Source: Kocuria sp. p3-SID1428 (GTDB lineage: Bacteria > Actinomycetota > Actinomycetes > Actinomycetales > Micrococcaceae). From it: 64,000 nucleotides of DNA. The notes below the pieces were generated by a model. The model was given only the letters and a program-made list of their open reading frames with translations. It ran no database searches and had not been told where the DNA came from. This document shows, piece after piece, positions 41,694-50,891 of this stretch. A program made the position numbers and the translations under genes. Within the stretch, counting starts at the first letter, position 1. Each line of letters begins with the position of its first letter. Where the stretch lies: positions 28,040 through 92,039 of the forward strand of contig NZ_JALXVH010000005.1 in the NCBI RefSeq assembly GCF_025149945.1, read 5' to 3'.

Positions 41694-42398
41694 GTGAGCG
41701 ATCAGCCCGCGTCGTCCACCCCCGAGAAGGCGCAGAAGGACAGCTCGTCCGGCGGCATGCTCAAGGAGATCCTGATCACCATCCTGGTGGTCCTGATCAT
41801 CTCGTTCCTGCTGAAGACCTTCCTGTTCCGGCTCTTCTACATCCCCTCCGGCTCCATGGAGAACACGCTGCAGCTGCAGGACAAGATCGGCGTGAACGTC
41901 GCCGAGCCGTGGGTGGGGCCGCTCGAGCGCGGGGATATCGCCGTCTTCGAGGACACGCAGGGCTGGCTGCCGGCCGCCGAGACCACCACGAATCCCGTGC
42001 GCCGGGCTTTCGAGTTCGTGGGGCTGGCTCCCGATCGCTCCGAGCAGTACCTGATCAAGCGCGTCATCGGCACCGAGGGCGACACCGTCACCTGCTGCTC
42101 GGCAGATGGCAGGATCACGGTCAACGGCCAGGAGCTGGAGGAGCCCTACCTCTACGAGGGCGACGAGCCCTCGGAGATCCCCTTCGAGGTCACCGTTGCG
42201 GAGGACAGCTACTTCGTGCTCGGCGATCATCGCTCGGCCTCCGCCGATTCGCGCTACCACATCGAGGAGGGCACCGAGTTCGTCAGCCACGACGACGTGG
42301 TCGGCTCGGCGTTCACGGTCCTGTGGCCCATGGACCGCTGGACTTGGCTGTCGAACCCCTCCGAGACCTTCGCCGACGTCCCCGACCCGTCCCAGTGA
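41694..42398 (+). CDS. lepB: Signal peptidase I, second copy (intact)
   Basis: Second paralogue, 234 residues. A membrane anchor spans about 25-47. Catalytic Ser54 is in IPSGSMENTLQLQDKI, Lys122 in LIKRVIGTEGDTV, and the GDHRSASADSR box is present. It matches the canonical SGSM motif best, so it is probably the main housekeeping enzyme. I chose the GTG at 41694 with GGAAGGAAG upstream over the earlier GTG at 41658. Its stop overlaps the start of the third copy by 4 bases (GTGA). Confidence 0.93.
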   Translation: MSDQPASSTPEKAQKDSSSGGMLKEILITILVVLIISFLLKTFLFRLFYIPSGSMENTLQLQDKIGVNVAEPWVGPLERGDIAVFEDTQGWLPAAETTTNPVRRAFEFVGLAPDRSEQYLIKRVIGTEGDTVTCCSADGRITVNGQELEEPYLYEGDEPSEIPFEVTVAEDSYFVLGDHRSASADSRYHIEEGTEFVSHDDVVGSAFTVLWPMDRWTWLSNPSETFADVPDPSQ

Positions 42399-43261
42399 CA
42401 GGCTCGCCGTCGTCGCGCCCTGCGTCGTCTCCCGATTCGGAGGAGGCGCAGTACTCCGTGCCCGATCAGTGGGAGGGCCTGCGTGATGCTCCCGTGGTGC
42501 GCGCGGACGGCGTGCCCATGTCCCGCAGGGGGACCGGTCGGCGTGTGCGCGGAGCGGATGCCGTCCAGCCCAAGCGCAGCCGCCGCATGCAGTCGGTTCA
42601 CGATGCCGCCGCCGTGGTGATGGTGGCGCTGCTGCTGTCCTTCGTCTCCCAGCATGTGCTGGTCAGCGGATACCTGGTCACCGATGCGGCCATGGAGCCC
42701 ACGCTGCGTCCCGGGGACCGGGTCTTCGCCAACGTCCTGGACCTGACGGTCTCGGGCGCGGATCGCGGCGAGGTCATCGTGTTCCGACGCGGCGACGGCG
42801 ACACCGAGGCCCTTGGGGACAGGCCGCAGCCGCATCCCGTGCAGCAGACGCTGTCGTTCTTCGGGCTGTCGGCCGATCGCTCCCAGGATTTCGACGTCAA
42901 GCGCGTGGTCGGGGTCGGCGGCGATCGGGTCTCGTGCTGCGATGCCCAGGGGCGGATCATGGTCAACGAGGTGCCGATCGACGAGGCCGAGGCCTACCTG
43001 TACCCGGGGGAGATCGCCTCCGACGTCCAGTTCGACGTCATCGTCCCGGATGATCAGTACTTCGTACTCGGCGACTACCGCTCCGCCTCTCACGACTCCC
43101 GAGATGTGCTCAACACCGCTCAGGGATTCGTGAGCCACGATCGGGTCCAGGGCACCGCGTTCGTGCTCGGCTGGCCGCTGGATCGCATGGGTCCGCTGCC
43201 CGATGGCACCTGGGTCTACGACGAGTCAGCGGTCTCCGTCGACGCGCAGCGGAGGCCGTGA
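42395..43261 (+). CDS. Signal peptidase I paralogue lacking the catalytic serine
   Basis: Third tandem paralogue, 288 residues. It keeps a membrane anchor (about 72-93), the general-base lysine (Lys169 in DVKRVVGVGGDRV), the Cys pair and the GDYRSASHDSR box. The nucleophile position reads TDAAMEPTL: Ala99 (codon GCC, 42689-42691) replaces the serine found as SRSM and SGSM in copies 1 and 2. It also has a 70-residue cytoplasmic N-terminal extension rich in Arg and Ser. The frame is intact and coupled to copy 2, so it looks like a maintained pseudoenzyme. Staphylococcus SpsA beside SpsB is a known parallel. Confidence 0.9.
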   Translation: MTGSPSSRPASSPDSEEAQYSVPDQWEGLRDAPVVRADGVPMSRRGTGRRVRGADAVQPKRSRRMQSVHDAAAVVMVALLLSFVSQHVLVSGYLVTDAAMEPTLRPGDRVFANVLDLTVSGADRGEVIVFRRGDGDTEALGDRPQPHPVQQTLSFFGLSADRSQDFDVKRVVGVGGDRVSCCDAQGRIMVNEVPIDEAEAYLYPGEIASDVQFDVIVPDDQYFVLGDYRSASHDSRDVLNTAQGFVSHDRVQGTAFVLGWPLDRMGPLPDGTWVYDESAVSVDAQRRP

Positions 43262-43264
43262 CCG

Positions 43265-43945
43265 GTGAATGCTGCCCCCACCCTCGAGCTCGAGCGCACC
43301 CTGCTCGAGACCCTTCCCTCCGGTGCGCTCATCGCGGGCATGGACGAGGTGGGGCGTGGGGCGCTTGCGGGGCCGGTGGCTGTCGGCGCAGCTGTCATCT
43401 GCGCCTCGAGCGCCGAGGCGCCGGGTGCGGTGCGCGATTCCAAGCTGCTGCGACCGGCCGTGCGCCGGGAGCTGGCGCCGCAGATCCGCTCGTGGGCGGT
43501 CGACTCGGCGGTGGGCATGGCTTCACCGGGTGAGATCGACGCCCTGGGGATCGTCGGGGCCCTGCGGCTGGCCGGACGACGTGCCCTGGCGCAGCTGGCA
43601 CCGGGCTCCCGCCCCGATCTGGTGCTGCTCGACGGCTCCCACGACTGGCTCAGCGCACCGTCCGACCTGCTGAGCCTGGCCGCGGAGGCGCAGACGGCCC
43701 CGACCTGGGATGGTCCCGTGCGCACACAGGTCAAGGGCGACCTGACGTGCGCGTCGATCGCGGCGGCCTCCGTGCTGGCCAAGGTCGAGCGGGACGGTCT
43801 CATGGAGACCCTGGATGCGCAGCATCCGGCCTACGGGTGGGCGCGCAACAAGGGCTATGGCGCCGCCGCGCATCGGGCCGCCCTGCTCGAACGCGGGGTC
43901 ACCGAGCACCACCGGCGCAGCTGGAAGCTGGGCCTGCCGAGCTGA
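43265..43945 (+). CDS. rnhB: Ribonuclease HII
   Basis: Cuts RNA in RNA-DNA hybrids and removes single ribonucleotides from DNA. In the 226-residue product the metal-binding carboxylates are in GMDEVGRGALAGPVAVGAAV (Asp and Glu near 26-27), LLDGSHDW near 120, and the aspartate in ASIAAASVLAKVERD near 172. The GTG start lies 3 bases after the lepB-like stop, so it is in the same operon. rplS-lepB-rnhB is the usual order. Confidence 0.95.
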   Translation: MNAAPTLELERTLLETLPSGALIAGMDEVGRGALAGPVAVGAAVICASSAEAPGAVRDSKLLRPAVRRELAPQIRSWAVDSAVGMASPGEIDALGIVGALRLAGRRALAQLAPGSRPDLVLLDGSHDWLSAPSDLLSLAAEAQTAPTWDGPVRTQVKGDLTCASIAAASVLAKVERDGLMETLDAQHPAYGWARNKGYGAAAHRAALLERGVTEHHRRSWKLGLPS

Positions 43946-44036
43946 TCCCCGTCCACAGTGCTCGGACATGCCTGAGCTGCAGGGCGCGGCCGTGGTCATC
44001 CTGGTCTCTCCAGGACGACGACGGGCGGGGGAGCTC

Positions 44037-44432
44037 ATGCCGGGTGAGGACAGCGGGCAGCGGCTGCAGCTGGGGGAGCAGGGAGAGCGGCTGGCCGAGG
44101 CCTTCCTGCTCCGCCGCGGGGCGCAGGTGCTGCAGCGCAACTGGCGAGCCAGGCCGAGCGTGCACGGTGTGCGCGGCGAGCTGGACCTCATCGTGCGGCA
44201 GGGCCCGATGCTGGTGGGCGTCGAGGTGAAGACCCGGCGCGGCACCGACTACGGCCATCCCTTCGAGGCGGTCGATGCCACGAAGCTGCGGCGCCTTCAC
44301 CTGCTGCTCGCGGCGTGGGCGCGCGAATGCGGCTGTCTCGCTGAGCGACGAGTGGATGTGGTCGCCGTGCTGCTGCTCGGCCAGCCGGGGCAGGAGCGGG
44401 TCCGTCTCGAGCACCGCACAGGACTGCACTGA
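44037..44432 (+). CDS. yraN: YraN / UPF0102 family nuclease-like protein
   Basis: A 131-residue protein of the UPF0102 family, which has a Holliday-junction-resolvase-like fold; its role is not settled. The active-site pattern is clear: GELDLIVRQGPMLVGVEVKT (near 43-62) contains the D and ExK residues, following GEQGERLAEAFLLRRGAQVL. GGGGGAG lies just before the chosen ATG. An earlier ATG at 43969 would add 22 residues. It follows rnhB and precedes comM, as in many actinobacteria. Confidence 0.88.
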   Translation: MPGEDSGQRLQLGEQGERLAEAFLLRRGAQVLQRNWRARPSVHGVRGELDLIVRQGPMLVGVEVKTRRGTDYGHPFEAVDATKLRRLHLLLAAWARECGCLAERRVDVVAVLLLGQPGQERVRLEHRTGLH

Positions 44433-44580
44433 GCCGCGGCCTCGCGGCTCCACAGACTGCTTCTTCTCGCAGCTTCGGGGCAGGCGCTCCCGGGCTGATT
44501 CTCGGGCGATCCATCGGGCCGGTCCACGGGGACATCCTGGCGGGACCCGGGAGGTCCGGGGATCTCGGAGGGGAGCCAGC

Positions 44581-46128
44581 ATGAGCGGTTCGGGGTATGC
44601 GCGCAGCCTGTCGGTGGCGCTGATCGGGCTGGAGGGCACGGTCGTGGAGGTCGAGGCGGACATCGGCTCGCAGATCCCGGCATTCACCATCCTGGGTCTG
44701 CCGGATGCCTCCGTGCAGGAATCCCGCGATCGCGTGCGCTCCGCCGCGCGCAACGCCGGGATCCCGCTGAGCCCGCGGCGGATCACCGTGAACCTCTCTC
44801 CGGCCACGCTGCCCAAGCGCGGCAGCGGCTTCGACCTGGCGATCGCCATGGCCGCGCTTCAAGCGGATGGGAGGCTCAAGGCCCCTCCCGGCGTCGTCTA
44901 CCTGGCGGAGGTCTCCTTGGACGGCGCGCTGCGGCCGGTGCGCGGTGTGCTTCCTGCCGTGCTGGCAGCGGTGCGAGCCGGTCACGAGCGGATCGTCGTG
45001 GCCTCAGCGAATGCGCAGGAGGCCGCCCTGGTGACTGGGGCGAAGGTCCGGGCCTATGACTGCCTGGCCGATGCCGCCGCCGACTTCGGGGCGGATCCTC
45101 GGTCCCTGCGCCGACCCGCGGGCCCGGCCTCCGGCAGCGTCGCCTCCGTGGAATCGGAGGATGAGGCCCGGCTGCCGGATCTGTGTGACGTGGCCGGTCA
45201 GGCCGAGGCGCGCATGGCCCTGGAGATCGCGGCAGCCGGAGCGCTGCACCTGCTGCTCACCGGCCCGCCCGGGGCGGGCAAGTCCATGCTCGCCTCCCGC
45301 CTGCCGGGCATCCTTCCGGAGCTGGACGATCAGGCCGCCACCGAGGTGACCGCCGTGCGCTCGCTGGAGACCCGGGTGGGTCCGCGACGGAGCCTGATCC
45401 GCCGCCCGCCGTTCGAGGCTCCGCATCATTCGACCTCGGCGGCAGCCCTGCTGGGCGGCGGCTCCGGCATCCCCAGGCCGGGGGCGGTGTCTCGAGCACA
45501 TCGCGGCGTGCTGTTCCTCGACGAGGCGCCGGAATTCGATCGCGGAGTGCTCGACGCGCTGCGCCAGCCCCTGGAGACAGGGGATGTCCGGATCGACCGC
45601 TCCAGCGCCAGCGCCAGGTATCCGGCGCGCTTCCAGCTGGTCCTGGCCGCCAACCCGTGTCCGTGCGGGCGCGCCAGCGGCAAGGGCGAGGACTGCCGGT
45701 GCACGCCGGCTCAGCGTCGGGCGTACTTCGGGAAGCTGTCGGGGCCGCTGCTGGACCGGGTGGATCTGCGGCTGCAGATGCCCGCGCTGAGCTATGCCGA
45801 GCTGACCGTCGGAACGGCGGGGGAGCCGAGCGCAGAGGTGGCCGCCAGGGTGGCCGCCGCCCGTGACGTTCAGGCCGAGCGGCTGCGGCCCCACGGGCTG
45901 CGCACCAATGCCGAGCTCACCTCCTCGCTGCTCAGCGGTCCCCTTCGCAGCGCTGCGTCCGTGACCGCAGGGCTCGAGCGCGAGATGGAGCGCGGTGCGC
46001 TGACTGCCCGCGGGATGCACCGGGTTCTGCGCGTGGCTTGGACGCTGGCCGACCTGGAGGCCCGCGACGGCCCCACCGCCGACGACGTCGACACCGCCCT
46101 GCACTTCCGGGACAGCACCCTGTCATGA
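44581..46128 (+). CDS. comM: YifB/ComM family magnesium-chelatase-like AAA ATPase
   Basis: Hexameric AAA+ helicase linked to branch migration during natural transformation. The 515-residue product has an N-terminal Lon-like domain (GSQIPAFTILGLPDASVQES near 30-49). Then come Walker A LTGPPGAGKSMLASRLPGIL near 225-244, Walker B GVLFLDEAPEF near 309, and a zinc-like cysteine set CPCGRASGKGEDCRC near 360. GGAGGGGAG precedes the ATG. dprA follows, and the pair suggests a DNA-uptake or recombination role. Confidence 0.94.
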   Translation: MSGSGYARSLSVALIGLEGTVVEVEADIGSQIPAFTILGLPDASVQESRDRVRSAARNAGIPLSPRRITVNLSPATLPKRGSGFDLAIAMAALQADGRLKAPPGVVYLAEVSLDGALRPVRGVLPAVLAAVRAGHERIVVASANAQEAALVTGAKVRAYDCLADAAADFGADPRSLRRPAGPASGSVASVESEDEARLPDLCDVAGQAEARMALEIAAAGALHLLLTGPPGAGKSMLASRLPGILPELDDQAATEVTAVRSLETRVGPRRSLIRRPPFEAPHHSTSAAALLGGGSGIPRPGAVSRAHRGVLFLDEAPEFDRGVLDALRQPLETGDVRIDRSSASARYPARFQLVLAANPCPCGRASGKGEDCRCTPAQRRAYFGKLSGPLLDRVDLRLQMPALSYAELTVGTAGEPSAEVAARVAAARDVQAERLRPHGLRTNAELTSSLLSGPLRSAASVTAGLEREMERGALTARGMHRVLRVAWTLADLEARDGPTADDVDTALHFRDSTLS

Positions 46129-46160
46129 CCCGCCCGCCCGCACCGCTGAAGGAGATCGCC

Positions 46161-47357
46161 ATGACCATCGACGACCAGCAGGGCATCCGTCGTGCGCGAG
46201 CGGCCCTGTCCCGGGTGATCGAGCCGCGGGACACGATCGGCCACGTGCTGATCGAGGCCCTGGGGCCGGTCACCTCCTGGGAGATCGTCTCCAGCGGCAG
46301 GAACCTCACCGCGCAGGAGGGCCTCGCCCTGACCCAGGCCGTGCACCGAGCCCCGGAGGAGGTGGTCGGGACCATGGGATCGGCCGCCGAGCGCTGGCAG
46401 GCCCGTGCCGCCGTCGTGGATCTCGATGCCGACCGCCGGGCTCTGGAGGATGTGGGCGGGTGGCTGTGCGTTCCCGAGGACGACGACTGGCCGCAGCAGC
46501 TCGACATGCTGGGCCTGCAGGCGCCGGTGGCGCTGTGGGGTCGCGGCCGACGGGATGGGCTGAGCCGGTGGCCGCAGGATGCGGTGGCGATCGTCGGCTC
46601 CCGCGACGTCACCGGCTACGGCCGCAGCGTCACGTTCGACTTCGCCGGCGCCCTGGCCGCACGCGGTCGCACGATCATCTCCGGCGGCGCCTACGGGGTC
46701 GACGAAGCCGCTCACCACGCCGCGCTGGCCACCGGAGTCGGAGTTGTCCCCACGGTCGCCGTGATGGCCGGCGGCGTCGATCGGCTGTATCCGCGCGGGA
46801 ACCAGGAGCTGCTCGAACGGGTGAGCGTGGAGGGCGCCGTGGTCTCCGAGTCGCCTCCGGGGACCATGCCGGCGCGCTATCGGTTTCTGGACCGCAACCG
46901 GCTGATCGCGGCGCTGTCCGCGGCGACCGTGCTGACGGAATCGCGATGGCGCTCTGGAGCGCAGAACACCGCGCATCACGCGGATCGGCTCTCCAAGCCG
47001 GTGGGGGCGGTGCCCGGAAGCATCCACTCGGCCGCCTCCGCCGGGTGCCATCGGCTGATCCGGGAGGGCGTGGCGGTGCTCGTGAGCGACGTCGAGGAGG
47101 TGCTCGGCCTGCTGGCGCCCCTGGGCGCGCTTGCCGAGCCCGCGCCGGCCGAGCAGCTGCAGATCTTCGACGGACTCAGCCAGCAGGACCGCATGCTCGC
47201 CGACGCCCTGCCCGTGAGCGGCGGTGCCAGCATCGACGCACTGGCGGCCACCAGCGGGCTGCCGGTGCGCCGCCTGCTCGGTGCGCTGCGCCGGCTCGAG
47301 CGCGGCGGCCTCGCGCTGGAGCGTGACGGCCTGTGGCGCAGGCCGCGGATCCGGTAG
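46161..47357 (+). CDS. dprA: DNA-processing protein DprA
   Basis: Loads RecA on incoming single-stranded DNA during transformation. The 398-residue product has the Rossmann-fold motifs VAIVGSRDVTGYGRSV near 145, IISGGAYGVDEAAHHAAL near 175, and AGGVDRLYPRGNQELLERV near 205. A C-terminal winged-helix region (SIDALAATSGLPVRRLLGAL, near 358-377) follows. AAGGAG is exactly 6 bases before the ATG at 46161, so I prefer it to the ATG at 46125 that overlaps the comM stop. Confidence 0.94.
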   Translation: MTIDDQQGIRRARAALSRVIEPRDTIGHVLIEALGPVTSWEIVSSGRNLTAQEGLALTQAVHRAPEEVVGTMGSAAERWQARAAVVDLDADRRALEDVGGWLCVPEDDDWPQQLDMLGLQAPVALWGRGRRDGLSRWPQDAVAIVGSRDVTGYGRSVTFDFAGALAARGRTIISGGAYGVDEAAHHAALATGVGVVPTVAVMAGGVDRLYPRGNQELLERVSVEGAVVSESPPGTMPARYRFLDRNRLIAALSAATVLTESRWRSGAQNTAHHADRLSKPVGAVPGSIHSAASAGCHRLIREGVAVLVSDVEEVLGLLAPLGALAEPAPAEQLQIFDGLSQQDRMLADALPVSGGASIDALAATSGLPVRRLLGALRRLERGGLALERDGLWRRPRIR

Positions 47358-47374
47358 GCCTACTGCCGAGGTCA

Positions 47375-47380
47375 TAGGAT
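47375..47380 (+). promoter_or_regulatory. -10 hexamer TAGGAT for xerC
   Basis: TAGGAT ends 6 bases before the xerC ATG at 47387 with no Shine-Dalgarno, a leaderless-type start. xerC thus seems to have its own promoter after dprA. Confidence 0.5.
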
Positions 47381-47386
47381 CGGCAC

Positions 47387-48358
47387 ATGTCCCACGCCGG
47401 TCCGCATCCCGAGCACGAGTCGGCGCCTGGCTCGGTCCCGGAGGAGGGGGCCCGGCTGCTGGCGGAGTTCGGCGAGCACCTGCGCCTCGAGCGCTCACGC
47501 AGCCAAGCCACGATCACGGCCTACACCGCCGATCTCGCTCACCTGCTGGCGTGGGCGCACCGGCGAGGCGATGCCGTGGCGCAGATCGATCTCAGCGTGC
47601 TGCGCAGCTGGCTTGCGGATCTGCATGCCCAAGGCGCCTCGGCCTCGACCCTGGCTCGACGCACCTCGGCGCTGCGCACGTTCTTCGGATGGACCGCCGC
47701 GACCGGACGCACCACCTCGGATCCGACACTGCGGCTGAAGGCGCCACGACGCGGCTCCTCTCTGCCGGAGGTCGTCGGCGCGGGGGACCTGCAGGCCGTC
47801 CTCGACGCTCTCGCGGCCCGAGCCGAAGATCAGGAGGCCACGGTGCGCGACCGGGCGCTGGCCGCTCGGGATCTGCTGATCATCGAGCTGCTGTGGGCCA
47901 CCGGCGTGCGCGTCGCGGAGCTGTCCGGCCTGGACGTCGATGACCTCGACCGGTCGCGCCGGACCCTGCGCGTGACAGGCAAGGGCGATAAGCAGCGAGT
48001 CGTCCCCTACGGCGCTCCCGCCGAGTCGTCCCTCGAGCTGTGGCTGTCTCGGCGCGGCACCCTGGCCACGGGGGCCAGCGGCCCGGCCCTGCTGCTGGGG
48101 GCGCGCGGAGGACGGATGGGCACCCGGCAGATCCGCGAGGTCGTCGATCGGGAGCTTGCGGCCCGCCCCGATGTGGCCGCACGCGGTCCGCACGCGCTGC
48201 GGCACTCGGCAGCCACCCACCTGCTCGACGGCGGAGCCGATCTGCGCAGCGTCCAGGAGCTGCTCGGCCACGAGTCCGTGTCGACCACTCAGCTCTACAC
48301 GCACGTCTCCGTCGACCGGCTGGGTGCCGCCTTCCAGCAGGCCCATCCGCGAGCCTGA
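47387..48358 (+). CDS. xerC: Tyrosine recombinase XerC
   Basis: Site-specific recombinase that, with XerD, resolves chromosome dimers at dif. The 323-residue product has an N-terminal SAM-like domain (about 20-110) and a catalytic domain with all key residues: Arg in [19 protein letters not shown], Lys in [14 protein letters not shown], His-x-x-Arg in [20 protein letters not shown], His in [17 protein letters not shown], and the nucleophile Tyr in the last motif. It is core-genome in position after dprA, not a phage integrase. Confidence 0.94.
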   Translation: MSHAGPHPEHESAPGSVPEEGARLLAEFGEHLRLERSRSQATITAYTADLAHLLAWAHRRGDAVAQIDLSVLRSWLADLHAQGASASTLARRTSALRTFFGWTAATGRTTSDPTLRLKAPRRGSSLPEVVGAGDLQAVLDALAARAEDQEATVRDRALAARDLLIIELLWATGVRVAELSGLDVDDLDRSRRTLRVTGKGDKQRVVPYGAPAESSLELWLSRRGTLATGASGPALLLGARGGRMGTRQIREVVDRELAARPDVAARGPHALRHSAATHLLDGGADLRSVQELLGHESVSTTQLYTHVSVDRLGAAFQQAHPRA

Positions 48359-48671
48359 GCTCCCCGGTGAGCCGAGAGTCCGTGCCGTCGTCGTCCTTGT
48401 GACGTCGGAGTACGGCGTACACTTCGCCGCAGAGTTGACGGCAGAGTCATCGATCGAGAAAGATGAGATTGCCCAGATGTCTGATGGCCTCGAATCCATC
48501 GGCACGGACGGGCGCTGCAGGAAGGACAACTTCATCGCGGGATGATCCCGGAGGCCTCGAATCCTCCTCGATCGGACCGCATCGGCAGACGCGGGCACCT
48601 GTGCCCTTGTCGCTTCGGGAACTCGTGAAGGTCGTTGGGGAAGACGCACCTACACGTCGGAGGGACACGTC
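48359..48671 (+). promoter_or_regulatory. 313-base gap before the DUF3145 gene, likely promoter and leader
   Basis: No ORF is supported here. A possible promoter is TTGTGA (48397-48402) with TACACT (48418-48423) at a 15-base spacing, and TTGACG at 48435 is another -35 candidate. The leader would be 180-240 bases. No repeat is evident. Confidence 0.35.
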
Positions 48672-49175
48672 ATGTCGTCAACGATCACGCGGGGAGTGTT
48701 GCACATCCACTCCGCCCCGCAGGCGCTGTGCCCTCATATCCAGTGGGCGCTCGAAGCGCTCGCGCGGGGACGCACCGCACTGGAATGGACCGCCCAGGAG
48801 GCGGAGCCGGGTTCTCTGCGCGCCGAGCTCACCTGGGCCGGACCGGCCGGGACCGGAGCGCTGATGGCCTCTGCCCTGCGCACCCTCGGCAAGATCCGCT
48901 TCGAGATCACCGAGGAGCCCTCGCCCGGAGCCGACGGCTCCCGCTGGTCCTTCACCCCGGACCTCGGCGTCTTCCACGCCACCACCGACGCCGCCGGCAA
49001 CGTGGTGGTCTGCGAGGACCGCATCCGCTACGCGTTCGAGAACTCCCACGGCAATCCCGCGCTGGTGGTCAATGAGCTGTCGCTGGCCCTGGGCGAGGCC
49101 TGGGACGAGGAGCTCGAGCCCTTCCGCCTGGCCGCCGAGGGAGCACCCGTCCGCTGGCTCCACCGCGTCTCCTGA
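48672..49175 (+). CDS. DUF3145 family protein
   Basis: A 167-residue protein of the actinobacteria-specific DUF3145 family, whose function is unknown. It is typically found near the fab cluster, as here. The opening TRGVLHIHSAPQALCPHIQW and the later RWSFTPDLGVFHATTDAAGN and EDRIRYAFENSHGNP are well conserved by recollection. No signal peptide, membrane segment or catalytic motif is visible. GGAGGG lies about 8 bases before the ATG. It points toward the convergent fab operon. Confidence 0.88.
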   Translation: MSSTITRGVLHIHSAPQALCPHIQWALEALARGRTALEWTAQEAEPGSLRAELTWAGPAGTGALMASALRTLGKIRFEITEEPSPGADGSRWSFTPDLGVFHATTDAAGNVVVCEDRIRYAFENSHGNPALVVNELSLALGEAWDEELEPFRLAAEGAPVRWLHRVS

Positions 49176-49249
49176 TCCGCCGGAGACTGAGCAGCAGGTG
49201 CCTGGGACTGCGCTGCAGGACCTGACCCCGGCCCCTGATCCGTCGCCCG

Positions 49250-49381
49250 CATCGAGTGGCGTCTGAGTGCGACCCCCTTGATCGACGGGCCCCCTGGAGT
49301 GCGTTGGGGGCGTCAGACGCACACTGCCGGGCCACGCGATGTTGTGAGCGTGGTGAAATCACACTGCGGTGCCACTCGTTG
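49250..49381. repeat. Cluster of dispersed hairpin repeats
   Basis: The 332-base gap between DUF3145 and fabF holds one forward unit (CATCGAGTGGC, 49250) and two inverted units, ACACTGCCGGGCCACGCGAT (49321-49340) and ACACTGCGGTGCCACTCGTT (49361-49380). The stretch TCAGACGCACACTGC before the first inverted unit also occurs at 27323. The units can pair with each other. This is a REP-like family rather than a simple terminator. Confidence 0.6.
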
Positions 49382-49440
49382 AAGTGGGATCCGCTGAGTC
49401 ACACCACGGCGACACCGGATCTCGGCGCCAGGACGACAGT

Positions 49441-49467
49441 AGCCCCGCACCTCGAGGGTGCGGGGCT
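49441..49467. terminator. Terminator of the fab operon
   Basis: AGCCCCGCACC and GGTGCGGGGCT pair perfectly over 11 bp around TCGAG. It lies 41 bases past the fabF stop on the minus strand. Confidence 0.75.
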
Positions 49468-49507
49468 GCTGTTCTATCCGGGAGCGGATCCCGGCAGCCG
49501 AGCCGAC

Positions 49508-50767
49508 TCAGATGGAGCGGAAGGCCACCACGGCGTTGTGACCGCCGAAGCCGAAGGAGTTGGACAGCGCGGCGGCGTCGCCGGAGCGCAGCTCACGAGG
49601 CTCGGTGACCACATCCAGGTCGATCTGCGGATCCTGGTTGTCCAGGTTGATGGTCTGCGGCGCGGTGCGCTCGGTGAGGGCCTTGATGGTCAGGATGGCC
49701 TCGACAGCACCGGAGCCGCCGAGCATGTGCCCGGTCATGGACTTGGTGGCGGAGACGGGGATGCCGTCGATCGCATCGCCCAGCGCCGCGCGCATGGCGG
49801 TGGCCTCCGGGAGGTCGCCCTTGGGCGTGGAGGTCGCGTGCGCGTTGACGTGGATGACGTCCTCGACTTCGATGTCGCCCTCGCGCAGGGCCTCGCGCAG
49901 TGCGCGGGCCGCGCCGGCGCCGGAGTCATCCGGAGCGGTGATGTGGTGGGCATCGGCGGTGAGGCCGGCGCCGGCGAGCTCGCAGTAGATGCGGGCGCCG
50001 CGGGCCTTGGCGAACTCCTCGGATTCGATGACCACGGCACCGGCGCCTTCGGCCATGACGAAGCCGTCGCGGTCGATGTCGTACGGGCGTGAGGCGCGCT
50101 CGGGCTCGTCGTTGCGGGTGGACAGCGCCTGCATGGCGCCGAACGCGGCGAAATTCACGGGATGGTTGGCGGACTCGGCGCCGCCGACCACGACGACGTC
50201 GGCCTTGCCGGCCTGGATGAGCATGAGTCCCTGGTAGAAGGACTCGGTGCCCGAGGCGCAGGCGGAGACGCTGGTGATCGCGGCTGCGCGGGCCTTCAGC
50301 GCCATGCCGATCGTGGCGGAGTTGCCGTTGGGCATGAGCATGGGGACGGTCATGGGCATGACGCGTCGGACACCGCGCTCGCGCATGGTGTCCCAGGCAT
50401 CGAGCAGGGTCCAGGCTCCGCCGATTCCGGTGCCGAACACGACGGCCAGGCGCTCGGGGTCGATCTCATCGGAGAGCTCGGCGTCGGCACCGGAGAAGCC
50501 GGCATCCGCCCAGGCCTCGCGGGCGGAGATCAGGGAGAGCTGCCCGGACGGGTCGAGGCGCTTGGCCTCCACGCGGGTGAGCACCTCGGAGGCAGGTGTC
50601 GAGACAGAGGCGGCGATGCGCGAGCTCGTGGGGTAGAGCTCGAGCCACTCGGCGTCGATCGCCGAGACTCCGGAGACTCCGGCCAGGGCGTTGCGCCACA
50701 GCTCGGGGACGGTGCCGCCGATGGGCGTGGTGGCTCCGAGTCCGGTGACTACTGCTTTACGGGTCAT
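49508..50767 (-). CDS. fabF: 3-oxoacyl-ACP synthase II
   Basis: Elongating condensing enzyme of fatty acid synthesis. The 419-residue product has nucleophile Cys in SVSACASGTESFYQGLMLI near 167, His in VNAHATSTPKGDLPE near 308, and His in ATKSMTGHMLGGSGAVEA near 342, the Cys-His-His triad of KAS II. The opening RKAVVTGLGATTPIGG is typical. It is the last gene of fabD-fabH-acpP-fabF and ends at a strong terminator. Confidence 0.96.
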   Translation of the reverse strand: MTRKAVVTGLGATTPIGGTVPELWRNALAGVSGVSAIDAEWLELYPTSSRIAASVSTPASEVLTRVEAKRLDPSGQLSLISAREAWADAGFSGADAELSDEIDPERLAVVFGTGIGGAWTLLDAWDTMRERGVRRVMPMTVPMLMPNGNSATIGMALKARAAAITSVSACASGTESFYQGLMLIQAGKADVVVVGGAESANHPVNFAAFGAMQALSTRNDEPERASRPYDIDRDGFVMAEGAGAVVIESEEFAKARGARIYCELAGAGLTADAHHITAPDDSGAGAARALREALREGDIEVEDVIHVNAHATSTPKGDLPEATAMRAALGDAIDGIPVSATKSMTGHMLGGSGAVEAILTIKALTERTAPQTINLDNQDPQIDLDVVTEPRELRSGDAAALSNSFGFGGHNAVVAFRSI

Positions 50768-50891
50768 GTGCGCTGCTGCTTCCTGATCTCAGGGGTGTAA
50801 GGGGCCGGGGGACGCGGCCGGCGCGCCGCCGGCGTCGTGCCGGGGCACGACGTGGCGGCGGCGCGCTCGGACTGCGGCTCCGGTGGGCCGA

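Noticed and set aside
47387..48358. Integrase of a mobile element
   Set aside because: The tyrosine recombinase lies in the conserved place after dprA and matches XerC over its length.
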